Shown in pieces: positions 1 to 6,405 of a DNA stretch of 43,024 nt. Source of the stretch: JBDTMT01 sp033764095 (GTDB taxonomy: Bacteria; Desulfobacterota; Binatia; HRBIN30; CADEER01); NCBI GenBank assembly GCA_033764095.1, contig JANRJF010000317.1, positions 1 through 43,024 on the forward strand, in the 5' to 3' direction. The stretch's first letter is position 1. The number at the start of each line of letters is the position of its first letter. The notes below the pieces were generated by a model. It worked only from the letters and a program-made list of their open reading frames with translations. It was not told the DNA's origin and made no database searches. The position numbers were made by a program, and so were the translations under genes.

Positions 1-706
1 TCGGCGCCGGCGACCGCGCGGCGCGGCGGCGCAGCGCCAACGCGCCGGTCGCGGCGAGCACGACGAGGACCAGCGGCAGGAGCCCGCCCGACACCGCCGG
101 GGCGGGGTTCAGCAGCTCGACCACCAGCACCGCCGGCCGCGGCGGGTCGGCTTCCTTCGTCGCCAGGTCGAAGAACGTGTCGCTCGCCACCGGCGACTCG
201 TCCGTCTTCGCGATCACCAACCACAACGCCTCGGGCGCCGCAGCGGCGCGCTGGGCGCGCACCAGCCCGGTCACGTCGATCTCCATCAGGCTGCCGATCG
301 GCGCGTCGACCACGGCGGTCGCCGCCGGGACGGGCAGACTGGCGGGCTGCGTGTCCCAGGTCACGGTGTTCTCGTCGAACCCGCTGGCCAGGCGCAGCAC
401 CGTGGCGCTGAAGTTGGGCGGATCGGGCGCCGCGTCGCTGACCAGGAAGCGCAGCACGACGCGCGCGATCGGGGCACCGTCCGGGACACTGCTCAGGTCG
501 AAGCTCAGCAGCGCCCGCTCCACGTCGAACTTCGGCGGCCCCAGCACACCGACCTCGGCGAAGCTGGAGGCGCCGAAATTGATCGTCGGATCCTCGCTGT
601 TCACGAACGTGTCGCCGACCGCGGCGAGCTGCAGGGTCGTCGCGCCGGCGGCCGCGACGCTGCCGAGCAGCGCTGCGGCAATGACGGCGCAGCGGCTAGA
701 CGACAT
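1..706 (-). CDS. Secreted DNRLRE-domain protein with C-terminal membrane anchor (3' end beyond window)
   Basis: About 235 residues are visible and no stop is reached before the window edge. The start is an ATG at 704-706, which overlaps the 3' end of the upstream gene by 11 bases. Residues 1-21 form a Sec-type signal peptide. Residues ~24-195 match the DNRLRE/CBM96 pattern: an early 'DTFVNS' segment, 'RALLSFDLSS', a 'VTWDTQP' motif and a 'EIDVTGLV' strand. The family is found on surface-associated, often carbohydrate-related proteins. Residues ~205-225 are a hydrophobic segment followed by an Arg cluster (RRRAAR), the tripartite layout of MYXO-CTERM/PEP-CTERM-like sorting tails. Role inferred: cell-surface structural or binding protein. 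The true C-terminus and any further domain are unseen. Confidence 0.72.
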   Translation of the reverse strand, partial: MSSSRCAVIAAALLGSVAAAGATTLQLAAVGDTFVNSEDPTINFGASSFAEVGVLGPPKFDVERALLSFDLSSVPDGAPIARVVLRFLVSDAAPDPPNFSATVLRLASGFDENTVTWDTQPASLPVPAATAVVDAPIGSLMEIDVTGLVRAQRAAAAPEALWLVIAKTDESPVASDTFFDLATKEADPPRPAVLVVELLNPAPAVSGGLLPLVLVVLAATGALALRRRAARSPAP

Positions 707-1403
707 CGTAGTGCGCCTCTGCCGCGAGCGCCGCGACCGCGTCGCCGAGCGCCCAGCGCAGGAAGTAGACCGCGCGGTCGCCGACCTGATCGCGCGCCAC
801 CGGCTCGGTCAGCTCGCAGCCCGGGTAGTCGGTGAACTTGCGCGGCAGCAGCGGGTGGCGATCCCACGGCGCCCACGCCTCGACGTGCGTGTAGCCGAGC
901 CCGCGCGCCGTGCGAAACCCCTGCAGCAGCGCGGTACGGAACAGCATGACCGCGTCCGCCGCCCCGACCTGATCGAAGCGCACGCCGGCGGCGTGGACGC
1001 GAAAGGTCGTGCGGCGGCGCTCGCGCAGCGCGTGCTGCGCCGCCTCCGCCGGCGTCGCATTGGGCGCCAGCGCCAGCGCCGGACGGATCGGCGGCACCTC
1101 GACGAACGCCACCGGGGCGCCGTTCCAGGTGATCACCGGCGAGTCCGGTCGCGTCGCGGCGAACGCCTCGGCCCAGCTCAGCGGCCACTCGCCGCATTTG
1201 CCGAAGAAGGCGTCGTGATCGGCGACGCACGCGGTCATCATCGCCTGCAGCGCCGCCGCGTCGCCGCCCTGCACCGGCCGCACGCCCATCGCACCGCTCA
1301 ACGCCAGGGCGCGGCGCCGGTCGATGAGCCCGACGCCGCTCAGCGCCAGCGCGGCGCTGCCGAGCAATCGCAGAACCGTACGACGATCGACGCGCATGCC
1401 CAT
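696..1403 (-). CDS. Hypothetical protein with N-terminal twin-arginine-type leader
   Basis: 235 residues. The N-terminus has an Arg-Arg pair followed by a hydrophobic stretch (RRTVLRLLGSAALALSGVG), resembling a Tat or Sec leader, though the segment could instead be a membrane anchor. The remainder is a compact alpha/beta domain with 'CGEWPLSWAEAF', 'HVEAWAPWDRHPLLPRKF' and a final strand 'DRAVYFLRWAL'. I do not recognise the family with certainty; a divergent GNAT-like fold is possible from the spacing of strands but lacks a clear acetyl-CoA loop. The gene sits just upstream of, and overlaps, the DNRLRE gene, so the two are probably cotranscribed. The ATG at 1401-1403 was chosen; a second in-frame ATG lies two codons later. 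Confidence 0.6.
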   Translation of the reverse strand: MGMRVDRRTVLRLLGSAALALSGVGLIDRRRALALSGAMGVRPVQGGDAAALQAMMTACVADHDAFFGKCGEWPLSWAEAFAATRPDSPVITWNGAPVAFVEVPPIRPALALAPNATPAEAAQHALRERRRTTFRVHAAGVRFDQVGAADAVMLFRTALLQGFRTARGLGYTHVEAWAPWDRHPLLPRKFTDYPGCELTEPVARDQVGDRAVYFLRWALGDAVAALAAEAHYDVV

Positions 1404-1477
1404 ATCCGCCGCCGTGGCGCTCGTAGCGCATCGCGCCGTGCTGTGTCACGCCCGTCCACCGCTCCGCGCCTCCGCCT

Positions 1478-1514
1478 CCTTCCCCCGCGCAGCGGGGGAA
1501 GGTCGGGACGGGGG
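1478..1514. repeat. REP-like GC palindrome
   Basis: A perfect 11-bp inverted repeat (CCTTCCCCCGC / GCGGGGGAAGG) with a GCA loop occupies 1478-1502 and is followed by a G-rich tail. The same stem-GCA-stem-tail architecture recurs at 42720-42756, which marks it as a dispersed intergenic repeat. It lies in the 125-bp gap downstream of the nitronate monooxygenase gene. No T-run follows in either direction, so termination is not assured. Confidence 0.7.
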
Positions 1515-1528
1515 TGCCTCGATCGCTG

Positions 1529-2614
1529 TCAGTGCGGCACCGCGCCGAACGACCACTCGGATTCCGCCGCCGCCAGCTCGGCGCCCAGCACCCCGACCAG
1601 CTCGGCGGCCGGCAGCGCACGCGCCAGCGGCGCCCCCTGCCCGGCGAGCTGCGCCCCGTAGCCGCTCTGTCCCGCCGCGTGGCCGGCCGCCTGCAGCGCC
1701 TTCGCCGCCGCGTAGGCGATCGGATAGGCGGGCAGCGTCGCCAGCGGCAGCTGCAGCGCGGTGAAGCGATTCACCAGGCAGCGCGCCGGGCGGCCGGAGA
1801 GCGCCGCGGTCATCACCGTGCGCGCCTCGCCGTCGAGTAGCGCGGCGCGGTGCGCCGCATCGGCGCTCGACTCCGGACAGGCGACGAACGCGGTGCCGAG
1901 CTGAGCGGCGCTGGCGCCGAGGCGCAGCGCCGCGGCGATGCCGGCACCGTCCATGATCCCACCGGCGGCGATCACCGGCACCGTCAGACGCGACGCCAGG
2001 ATGCGCACCAGCGCCAGCGTACCGAGCTGCTCGTCCGGCACGGCGGGATCGAACATCCCGCGATGGCCGCCGGCCTCGTAGCCCTGCGCGATCACCGCGT
2101 CGACGCCGGCCGCCTGCGCCGCGCTCGCCTCCCTGGCATTGGTCGCGCTCGCCAGCAGCACGATGCCGGCCTGGCGCAGCGCGGCGAGCTGCGCCGGGCG
2201 CGGCAGGCCGAAATGGACGCTCACCACCGGCGGACGCTCGGCAAGCAACACCGCCAGCAGCTCGTCGTCCTCGACGAAGCTGCGGTACGGCGCCACCAGC
2301 CGCGCCGGCGCGACCGCGCCGAGCGCCGCGAAGGTCGGCGCCAGCGCCGCCAGCCACGCCGCCTCACGGCGCGCGTCGGCCACCGCCGGCGCATGGCAGA
2401 ACACGTTCACGTTGAACGGCCGCGCCGTCGCCGCACGCACGGCGCCGATCGCCGCGCGCGCCGCCGCGGCCGACAGGGTGGCGACCGCGATCGACCCCAG
2501 GCCGCCCGCGTTCGACACCGCCGCCGCCAGCGCCGGCGTCGACACGCCCGCCATCGGCGCCTGGATGATCGGCAGCGCCAATCCGAGCCGCTGCTGCAGA
2601 TCCGTCTCGCGCAT
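1529..2614 (-). CDS. Nitronate monooxygenase / 2-nitropropane dioxygenase-like FMN enzyme
   Basis: 361 residues from the ATG at 2612-2614; upstream codons in the same frame show no family similarity. It is a TIM-barrel FMN protein of the NMO class: N-terminal 'PIIQAPMAGVS', the class signature 'GYEAGGHRG' with candidate catalytic His184, phosphate-binding 'AAGGI' (~217-220) and 'QLGTAF' (~239-244). Family members oxidise alkyl nitronates or propionate-3-nitronate to carbonyl compounds and nitrite, and some are NADH:quinone reductases, so the substrate cannot be fixed from sequence. Cytoplasmic, no signal peptide. It ends 125 bases before the Tat-leader gene, separated by a REP-like palindrome. 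Confidence 0.88.
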   Translation of the reverse strand: MRETDLQQRLGLALPIIQAPMAGVSTPALAAAVSNAGGLGSIAVATLSAAAARAAIGAVRAATARPFNVNVFCHAPAVADARREAAWLAALAPTFAALGAVAPARLVAPYRSFVEDDELLAVLLAERPPVVSVHFGLPRPAQLAALRQAGIVLLASATNAREASAAQAAGVDAVIAQGYEAGGHRGMFDPAVPDEQLGTLALVRILASRLTVPVIAAGGIMDGAGIAAALRLGASAAQLGTAFVACPESSADAAHRAALLDGEARTVMTAALSGRPARCLVNRFTALQLPLATLPAYPIAYAAAKALQAAGHAAGQSGYGAQLAGQGAPLARALPAAELVGVLGAELAAAESEWSFGAVPH

Positions 2615-2765
2615 CCGTCGGACGCATAGCGCACCCGCCGCCCCAACCGAATGCGCCACGCCCCCTCGCCTCGCGACGGCCGTGGGAAGCCAGCGACGGC
2701 GGCGCAGGAACACCACCGGTGGGGTGGACTCGCGCCGCCGCTTTCGGTATCTCCACCTCTTCGTC

Positions 2766-2839
2766 GGGCCGCTAGCTCAGTTGGCTAGAGCAGCTGACTC
2801 TTAATCAGCGGGTCGAGTGTTCGAGTCACTCGCGGCCCA
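2766..2839 (+). tRNA. tRNA-Lys (anticodon CTT)
   Basis: Complete 74-nt cloverleaf. Acceptor stem GGGCCGC/GCGGCCC with discriminator A; D arm GCTC...GAGC; anticodon stem GCTGA/TCAGC around loop CTCTTAA, anticodon CTT; T arm GAGTG/CACTC with loop TTCGAGT. The 3' CCA is not encoded (CTC follows). A strong hairpin terminator starts six bases after the gene. Confidence 0.97.
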
Positions 2840-2885
2840 CTCAGAAGCCCCTGGGAAACCAGGGGCTTTTGTCTTGTGAAGGCCG
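2833..2885 (+). repeat. tRNA-Lys 3' end plus terminator, copy 1 of an imperfect direct repeat
   Basis: Begins with CGGCCCACTC, which is the last seven bases of tRNA-Lys plus three, runs through the GGGAAACC terminator and ends in GGCCG. An imperfect copy lies at 5771-5823, about 2.9 kb away, flanking the peptide/PqqD-HprK/nucleotidyltransferase cassette. Confidence 0.55.
2845..2875 (+). terminator. Intrinsic terminator after tRNA-Lys
   Basis: A perfect 10-bp stem AAGCCCCTGG/CCAGGGGCTT closes a GAAA tetraloop and is followed by a T-rich tract (TTTTGTCTT). It is correctly placed to terminate tRNA-Lys transcription. Confidence 0.92.
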
Positions 2886-3153
2886 AGGACGGCTCGCCTC
2901 GACGTTTCCGCCGGGGCGATCTGAGGAACCTGAAGTCCTCGGCCAGGAACGCCTGCGTCGCGTCTCGGCTGCGGAATGCTTTCGGGCACCCGACGGCTGG
3001 ATGCGTCTTCGCCGTCCACCGACGACGCGTCGCGGTCGGACCGTTTCCGCAGGCTTCCGCCCGCAGATCTGTCGCCCGTTGCCGTCGGCAGCGCGCCGCG
3101 CGAGTTGCGGCATTGCGCATCCGGATGGTAGGGGCCCGCTCGGAGGTAGCGCC
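2876..3153. other. Intergenic region with a 10-bp inverted repeat
   Basis: No credible gene is seen. GGCCGAGGAC at 2881-2890 is perfectly inverted as GTCCTCGGCC at 2935-2944, with a 44-base spacer. The last 15 bases hold a strong ribosome-binding site (GGAGG at 3142-3146) for the following small gene. No confident promoter was recognised. Confidence 0.5.
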
Positions 3154-3333
3154 ATGTCGGATGCGCCTGAAGAGACCCGTGTCGAACCGAGCGAATCCGT
3201 CGTGTCGCCATCGGATCGGCCCAGCGATGCCGAGCGTCGCGCCGCGTTGGTCGCGATGGGTCAGTACGCGGCCTACACCGCACCGGCGCTGCTGGCGCTG
3301 TTGATCGGCACCAAGGCGCACGCCGTTTCGTAG
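3154..3333 (+). CDS. 59-residue peptide, candidate precursor or partner of an HPr-rel-A type system
   Basis: The start ATG follows GGAGG with a 7-base spacer, one of the best ribosome-binding sites in the window. Residues 1-~29 are polar and acidic (many E, D, S, P), like a leader. Residues ~30-59 are mainly hydrophobic, containing 'MGQYAAYTAPALLALLIGTK' and ending HAVS. It lies 16 bases before the PqqD/HPr-kinase-like fusion gene, so the two are very likely cotranscribed. Small proteins with a YAAYTAP-type segment next to PqqD-like genes are, as far as I recall, recurrent but uncharacterised. Interpretation: a substrate or leader-bearing peptide recognised by the PqqD domain. Alternatively it is a small single-pass membrane protein. 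The gene call is firm; the function is inference. Confidence 0.78.
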   Translation: MSDAPEETRVEPSESVVSPSDRPSDAERRAALVAMGQYAAYTAPALLALLIGTKAHAVS

Positions 3334-3349
3334 ACCGCACCGACCGCGC

Positions 3350-4510
3350 ATGAATGCCGGGAGCGGCCTCTTTCGTCCGCGCCCCGACCTCTTCGCACAG
3401 CGCTTCGACGGCGGGCTGGTGCTCGCCGACCCGGGTCGCCGCCGACTGCTGGCCTACAACGAAAGCGCCGGCGTGATCTGGCGCTGCATGGCGCACGGCG
3501 CGAGCGCCGATGCCGCCGCGGAGCAGTTGGCGGGTCGTTACGGAATCGCTGTGGAACGTGCCCGTCGTGACGTGGCCGCCATTCTCGCCCACTGGCGCGA
3601 TGTCGAACTGTTCGTCGAGAGTCCGACCTCACGACCGGTACCGCAGGCTGCTCAGACGGCGGAGGAGCCGGCGCCACGCCGGCCGCTGCGGGCGCACTGC
3701 TATGCGCTGGCGGGGAAGGTGTTTCGCATCGGGATCGCCGACGACGAGCTCGGCGTGCGAGTCGACAGCGGCCTCGCGCCCTATCGCTGCGCGGCGCGCG
3801 ACGCACATGCGGCACTGGCGGTCGAGCCCCTCGCCGCCGGCGGCTGGCGGCTGCAGGTCGAAGGGGCCGAGCGGCTGCGCTCGACCGACGCCGCCGAGAT
3901 CGTCGGCGGCCTGTATCAGGCCTTGCTGGAAGCGGTGCACGGTCGGCCCGACTGGTTGGCGATTCTGCACGCCGCGGCGGTGACGCGCGGGGCGCTCGCG
4001 TACGTCCTCGCCGGCCCCTCCGGGAGCGGCAAGAGCACGCTCGCCGCCGCGCTGAGCGCCGACGGCTATGGCTACGCCGCCGACGACATGGTGCCGCTGC
4101 TCGCGTCGTCCGGACACCTGGTGCCCTGGCCGCTGGCGCACAGCCTGAAGTCGGGCAGCTGGCCGGCGCTGGCGGACTTGTATCCGACACTCGACGACGC
4201 GCCGGCCGTCGAGCTGGGGGCGAAGCGGACCAAGTTCCTGCGCCCGCCCGATGCGGCGTGGGCTGCGGAGCCGCGGCCGGTCGGCGCCCTGCTCTTTCCT
4301 CAGTTCGATCCAGCTGCGACGCCACAGGCAATGCGGCTGCGGCCGCTCGAGGCGCTGCAGCGCCTGCTGCTCGACCGCGTCTGGCTCGGCGACGTCGCCT
4401 CGCCCGCTGCCGTCACGCAGTTTCTCGCCTGGCTGCAGGCGACCCCGGCGTTCGCGGTTCGCTATCCGCACGTGGCGCAGGCGCGTGAGCTCATCGACCA
4501 ACTCATCTGA
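3350..4510 (+). CDS. PqqD-like (RRE) domain fused to HPr kinase-like P-loop domain
   Basis: 386 residues. Residues ~1-90 look like a PqqD-type wHTH peptide-binding domain ('LLAYNESAGVIWRCM', then helices). Residues ~115-386 are an HprK-related kinase: 'LHAAAV' strand, Walker A GPSGSGKST at 222-230, and 'YAADDMVPL' with D245/D246 matching the HPr kinase acidic motif. HPr-kinase relatives (HprK-related kinase A, and kinases in lasso-peptide clusters) occur with PqqD and NTP_transf_5 proteins in the so-called HPr-rel-A gene sets; here PqqD and kinase are one polypeptide. Likely an ATP-dependent modifier of a small peptide or carrier, cytoplasmic. Its 3' end overlaps the predicted start of the nucleotidyltransferase gene by 26 bases. 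The physiological substrate is unknown. Confidence 0.8.
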   Translation: MNAGSGLFRPRPDLFAQRFDGGLVLADPGRRRLLAYNESAGVIWRCMAHGASADAAAEQLAGRYGIAVERARRDVAAILAHWRDVELFVESPTSRPVPQAAQTAEEPAPRRPLRAHCYALAGKVFRIGIADDELGVRVDSGLAPYRCAARDAHAALAVEPLAAGGWRLQVEGAERLRSTDAAEIVGGLYQALLEAVHGRPDWLAILHAAAVTRGALAYVLAGPSGSGKSTLAAALSADGYGYAADDMVPLLASSGHLVPWPLAHSLKSGSWPALADLYPTLDDAPAVELGAKRTKFLRPPDAAWAAEPRPVGALLFPQFDPAATPQAMRLRPLEALQRLLLDRVWLGDVASPAAVTQFLAWLQATPAFAVRYPHVAQARELIDQLI

Positions 4511-5606
4511 AGCGGCGCCGTCTCCGGCTCGCCCGAGCCACTGGGAGACGTACCTGCTGTTGGCGCGCTGCCTGCGCGGCTGCGTCTCCGGCGAGTCGGC
4601 GGCGCTGCCGGTCGCGGTGTCGTGGGAAGGGCTGATCGCCGCCGCCGGCCATCATCTGGTCACCCCGGCGCTGGCGTGGTGTCTGCGCGACGACGCCGCG
4701 CTGCCGGCACCGGTGCGGCAGTATCTGGAGACCGTCGCGACGCTCAATCGCCAGCGCAACGTGCTGCTGCACGAGGTCCTGCTCGCGTGTCTGCGCCCGC
4801 TGAACGCCGCCGGCATCACGCCGGTGTTGCTCAAGGGGATCGCCAGCCTGGAGAGCCGGCTCTACCCGGAGGCCGGGCTGCGGGTGCTCGCCGACATCGA
4901 CCTGCTGGTGCCGCTTGCCGAAGCGAAGGCCGCTTACGCGCACCTGCTGCACGCCGGGCTGCAGCCCGCCGGTCTCGGCACGCGCGAGGTGTACGGCGAG
5001 CGATTCCATCATCTGCCGGCGCTGCGGCACGTCGCCAGCGGCATCACCGTCGAAGTGCACCGGCGGGTACTGACCGAGGCCTACGATGGGCTGGTGCCGG
5101 CGGCGGTCGCACTGCAGTGCAGTACGCCGCTGCGCATCGACGACTGCGCGGCGCGCCTGTTGTCGCCGACCGATCGTTTCGCGCATGCCCTGGCACATAC
5201 GCAGCTGCAGGACGGCAACTTCGCTCGCGGCACGCCGGAACTGCGGCAGCTGCTCGAGCTCGCGCTGCTGGCGTCGCGTTTCGGCGCCGCGATCGACTGG
5301 CCGGCGGTCTCGCAGCGCTTCACCGTCAACGGCCAGCGGACCGCCCTGCAGGAGACCTGCGCGATCACCACCCGCTTGTTTGCCGTCCCCTTCCCGGCGG
5401 CGATCGCCAGCGTCAGCGGCGACCCCCTGGCGCGCGTGCAGCGGCGCTTGCAACGGCGCGTTGGGATGCCGCTGCCGCTGCTCTGGTCGCTGGCAGACAC
5501 CATCAGGCACCGGCCCGCGAAGCTGCTCGGGCTGCTCGACCCGCGCACACTCGCCGCCTACGCCGCCCGCGTGCCGGGCTACGTCAGGCAGTATCGCTGG
5601 AAGTGA
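4485..5606 (+). CDS. NTP_transf_5-family nucleotidyltransferase
   Basis: About 373 residues if initiated at the GTG at 4485, which overlaps the kinase gene by 26 bases; no ATG gives a better fit, so the start is uncertain. The family signature is clear: 'PVLLKGIASLESRLYPEAGL' followed by 'ADIDLLV' with the paired Asp residues of the nucleotidyltransferase fold, then a helical C-terminal half. Members (uncharacterised nucleotidyltransferase, PF14907) are found in lasso-peptide, exopolysaccharide and HPr-rel-A clusters, usually beside HPr-kinase-like genes, as here. Presumed to transfer a nucleotidyl group to a peptide, lipid or sugar; no substrate can be read from sequence. Last gene of the three-gene cassette. 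Confidence 0.8.
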   Translation: MSSSTNSSEAAPSPARPSHWETYLLLARCLRGCVSGESAALPVAVSWEGLIAAAGHHLVTPALAWCLRDDAALPAPVRQYLETVATLNRQRNVLLHEVLLACLRPLNAAGITPVLLKGIASLESRLYPEAGLRVLADIDLLVPLAEAKAAYAHLLHAGLQPAGLGTREVYGERFHHLPALRHVASGITVEVHRRVLTEAYDGLVPAAVALQCSTPLRIDDCAARLLSPTDRFAHALAHTQLQDGNFARGTPELRQLLELALLASRFGAAIDWPAVSQRFTVNGQRTALQETCAITTRLFAVPFPAAIASVSGDPLARVQRRLQRRVGMPLPLLWSLADTIRHRPAKLLGLLDPRTLAAYAARVPGYVRQYRWK

Positions 5607-5692
5607 CGGAGCTGACGGCGGAGCACGGATCCCCCTGCACCCCTGCACCTATGCCGTCGGCGACCTCCCGCCCGGACAGAGCGTCAGCCTGC

Positions 5693-5777
5693 GGGCCGCG
5701 GTGCGCGTCGTTCCGCTCCGCACAGTGCGGACAGCCCGGATGGGCTGGCGCTTCAAACAACGCCCGGTCTCGGCCCA
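5693..5777 (+). pseudogene. tRNA-like degenerate structure (possible decayed tRNA-Lys copy)
   Basis: It opens with GGGCCGC, identical to the tRNA-Lys 5' acceptor strand, and closes with CGGCCCA, identical to its 3' strand. Between them are three consecutive hairpins: CCGCA/TGCGG (5718-5730), AGCCC/GGGCT (5733-5746) and GGCG/CGCC (5747-5764). At 85 nt it is 11 nt longer than the intact tRNA and lacks a recognisable anticodon arm and T loop, so it cannot be a functional tRNA-Lys. It could instead be a small structured RNA. A related terminator follows immediately. Confidence 0.38.
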
Positions 5778-5823
5778 CTCGGAGAGCCGCTTGGGAAACC
5801 GAGGGGCTTTCGCATTGCGGCCG
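5771..5823 (+). repeat. Copy 2 of the tRNA-Lys 3' end/terminator repeat
   Basis: Shares CGGCCCACTC exactly with the tRNA-Lys 3' end, then a related hairpin containing GGGAAACC, a GGGGCTTT arm, and a terminal GGCCG. It aligns along its whole length with 2833-2885 with scattered substitutions and short gaps. Confidence 0.55.
5785..5810 (+). terminator. Intrinsic terminator after the nucleotidyltransferase cassette
   Basis: AGCCGCTTGG pairs with CCGAGGGGCT around a GAAA loop (one G-G mismatch, one G-T wobble), followed by TT. It resembles the tRNA-Lys terminator and would end cassette transcription. Confidence 0.68.
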
Positions 5824-5895
5824 GGCGGTCCCATCGCGCGGCGCGAACGCACACTGGCGCGAGGCAGCTGCGAGCCGGTCAACGCGCCCGCAAGT

Positions 5896-5924
5896 TTGAC
5901 GCGTCCGCGACTTTTGCGGATAAG
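5896..5924 (+). promoter_or_regulatory. Putative sigma-70-type promoter of the Cys-rich protein gene
   Basis: TTGACG (-35) and GATAAG (-10) are separated by 17 bases and lie 23 bases upstream of the ATG; GGAAAGG follows as a ribosome-binding site. Five of six and four of six consensus matches. Confidence 0.45.
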
Positions 5925-5946
5925 CAGCGGCGTGCGGAAAGGCGAG

Positions 5947-6381
5947 ATGCGGGGTTTGGCGAGCGCCGTCGTTGCCGGCGTACTGCTGGTGCTGACTGCG
6001 CCACTGGCGCGCGCGCAGGGCGGCAGCCCGCTGTGCCCGCCGGGCTACAACTCCGCGTACAACGTCAACCAGCCAGGCTGCACGTTCTGCTTCGCGCCCT
6101 CGGACTGCACGCCGCAGTGTCTCGGTCCGCCGCAGTCCTTCTGCCCACCGGGGGACAGCGCCTGCTGCGCCGGCACCCCGTGCGCGGTGAACTGCCCGCA
6201 GCACGACACGCGCGACTGCAACGTGTCGACCTGCACCTGCGCACCCGACACGTGCTGTTCCACGGTGTGCCCCGCCGAGACGCCCGCGCCGGCCGCGTCG
6301 GCATTCGGCGTCGTGGTCCTCGCCGCGGTGCTGGTCGCGCTCGGCACGACCACGGTCTACGCGCGGGCGCGACGGCGCTGA
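5947..6381 (+). CDS. Small Cys-rich secreted protein with C-terminal membrane anchor
   Basis: 144 residues. Start ATG chosen because it follows a GGAAAGG ribosome-binding site and begins a clean Sec signal peptide (hydrophobic to 'LARAQG'). The exported part (~25-115) has 16 Cys, including two adjacent CC pairs and a CTC, plus many Pro and Gly, suggesting a disulfide-stapled or metal-binding ectodomain. An Ala/Pro spacer leads to a hydrophobic helix (~118-138) and a final 'RARRR', the MYXO-CTERM-like sorting layout. I recognise no named family. It has its own putative promoter, so it is likely independent of the nucleotidyltransferase cassette. It converges on the DUF6766 gene with a 24-bp gap. 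Confidence 0.75.
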   Translation: MRGLASAVVAGVLLVLTAPLARAQGGSPLCPPGYNSAYNVNQPGCTFCFAPSDCTPQCLGPPQSFCPPGDSACCAGTPCAVNCPQHDTRDCNVSTCTCAPDTCCSTVCPAETPAPAASAFGVVVLAAVLVALGTTTVYARARRR

Positions 6382-6405
6382 GCCGCCCGCCCGGCGCCGC
6401 CGCCG

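Noticed and set aside
2785..3592. Open frames antisense to the tRNA-Lys and peptide gene (containing 'SDSNTRPAD' / 'TRTLDPLIKSQLL')
   Set aside because: These are the classic spurious translations across the antisense strand of a tRNA gene. They overlap the tRNA, its terminator and better-supported plus-strand genes.
2766..5823. An active mobile element with integrase
   Set aside because: No recombinase, transposase or replication gene is found between the tRNA-Lys and the second terminator. Only the boundary repeat suggests past integration.
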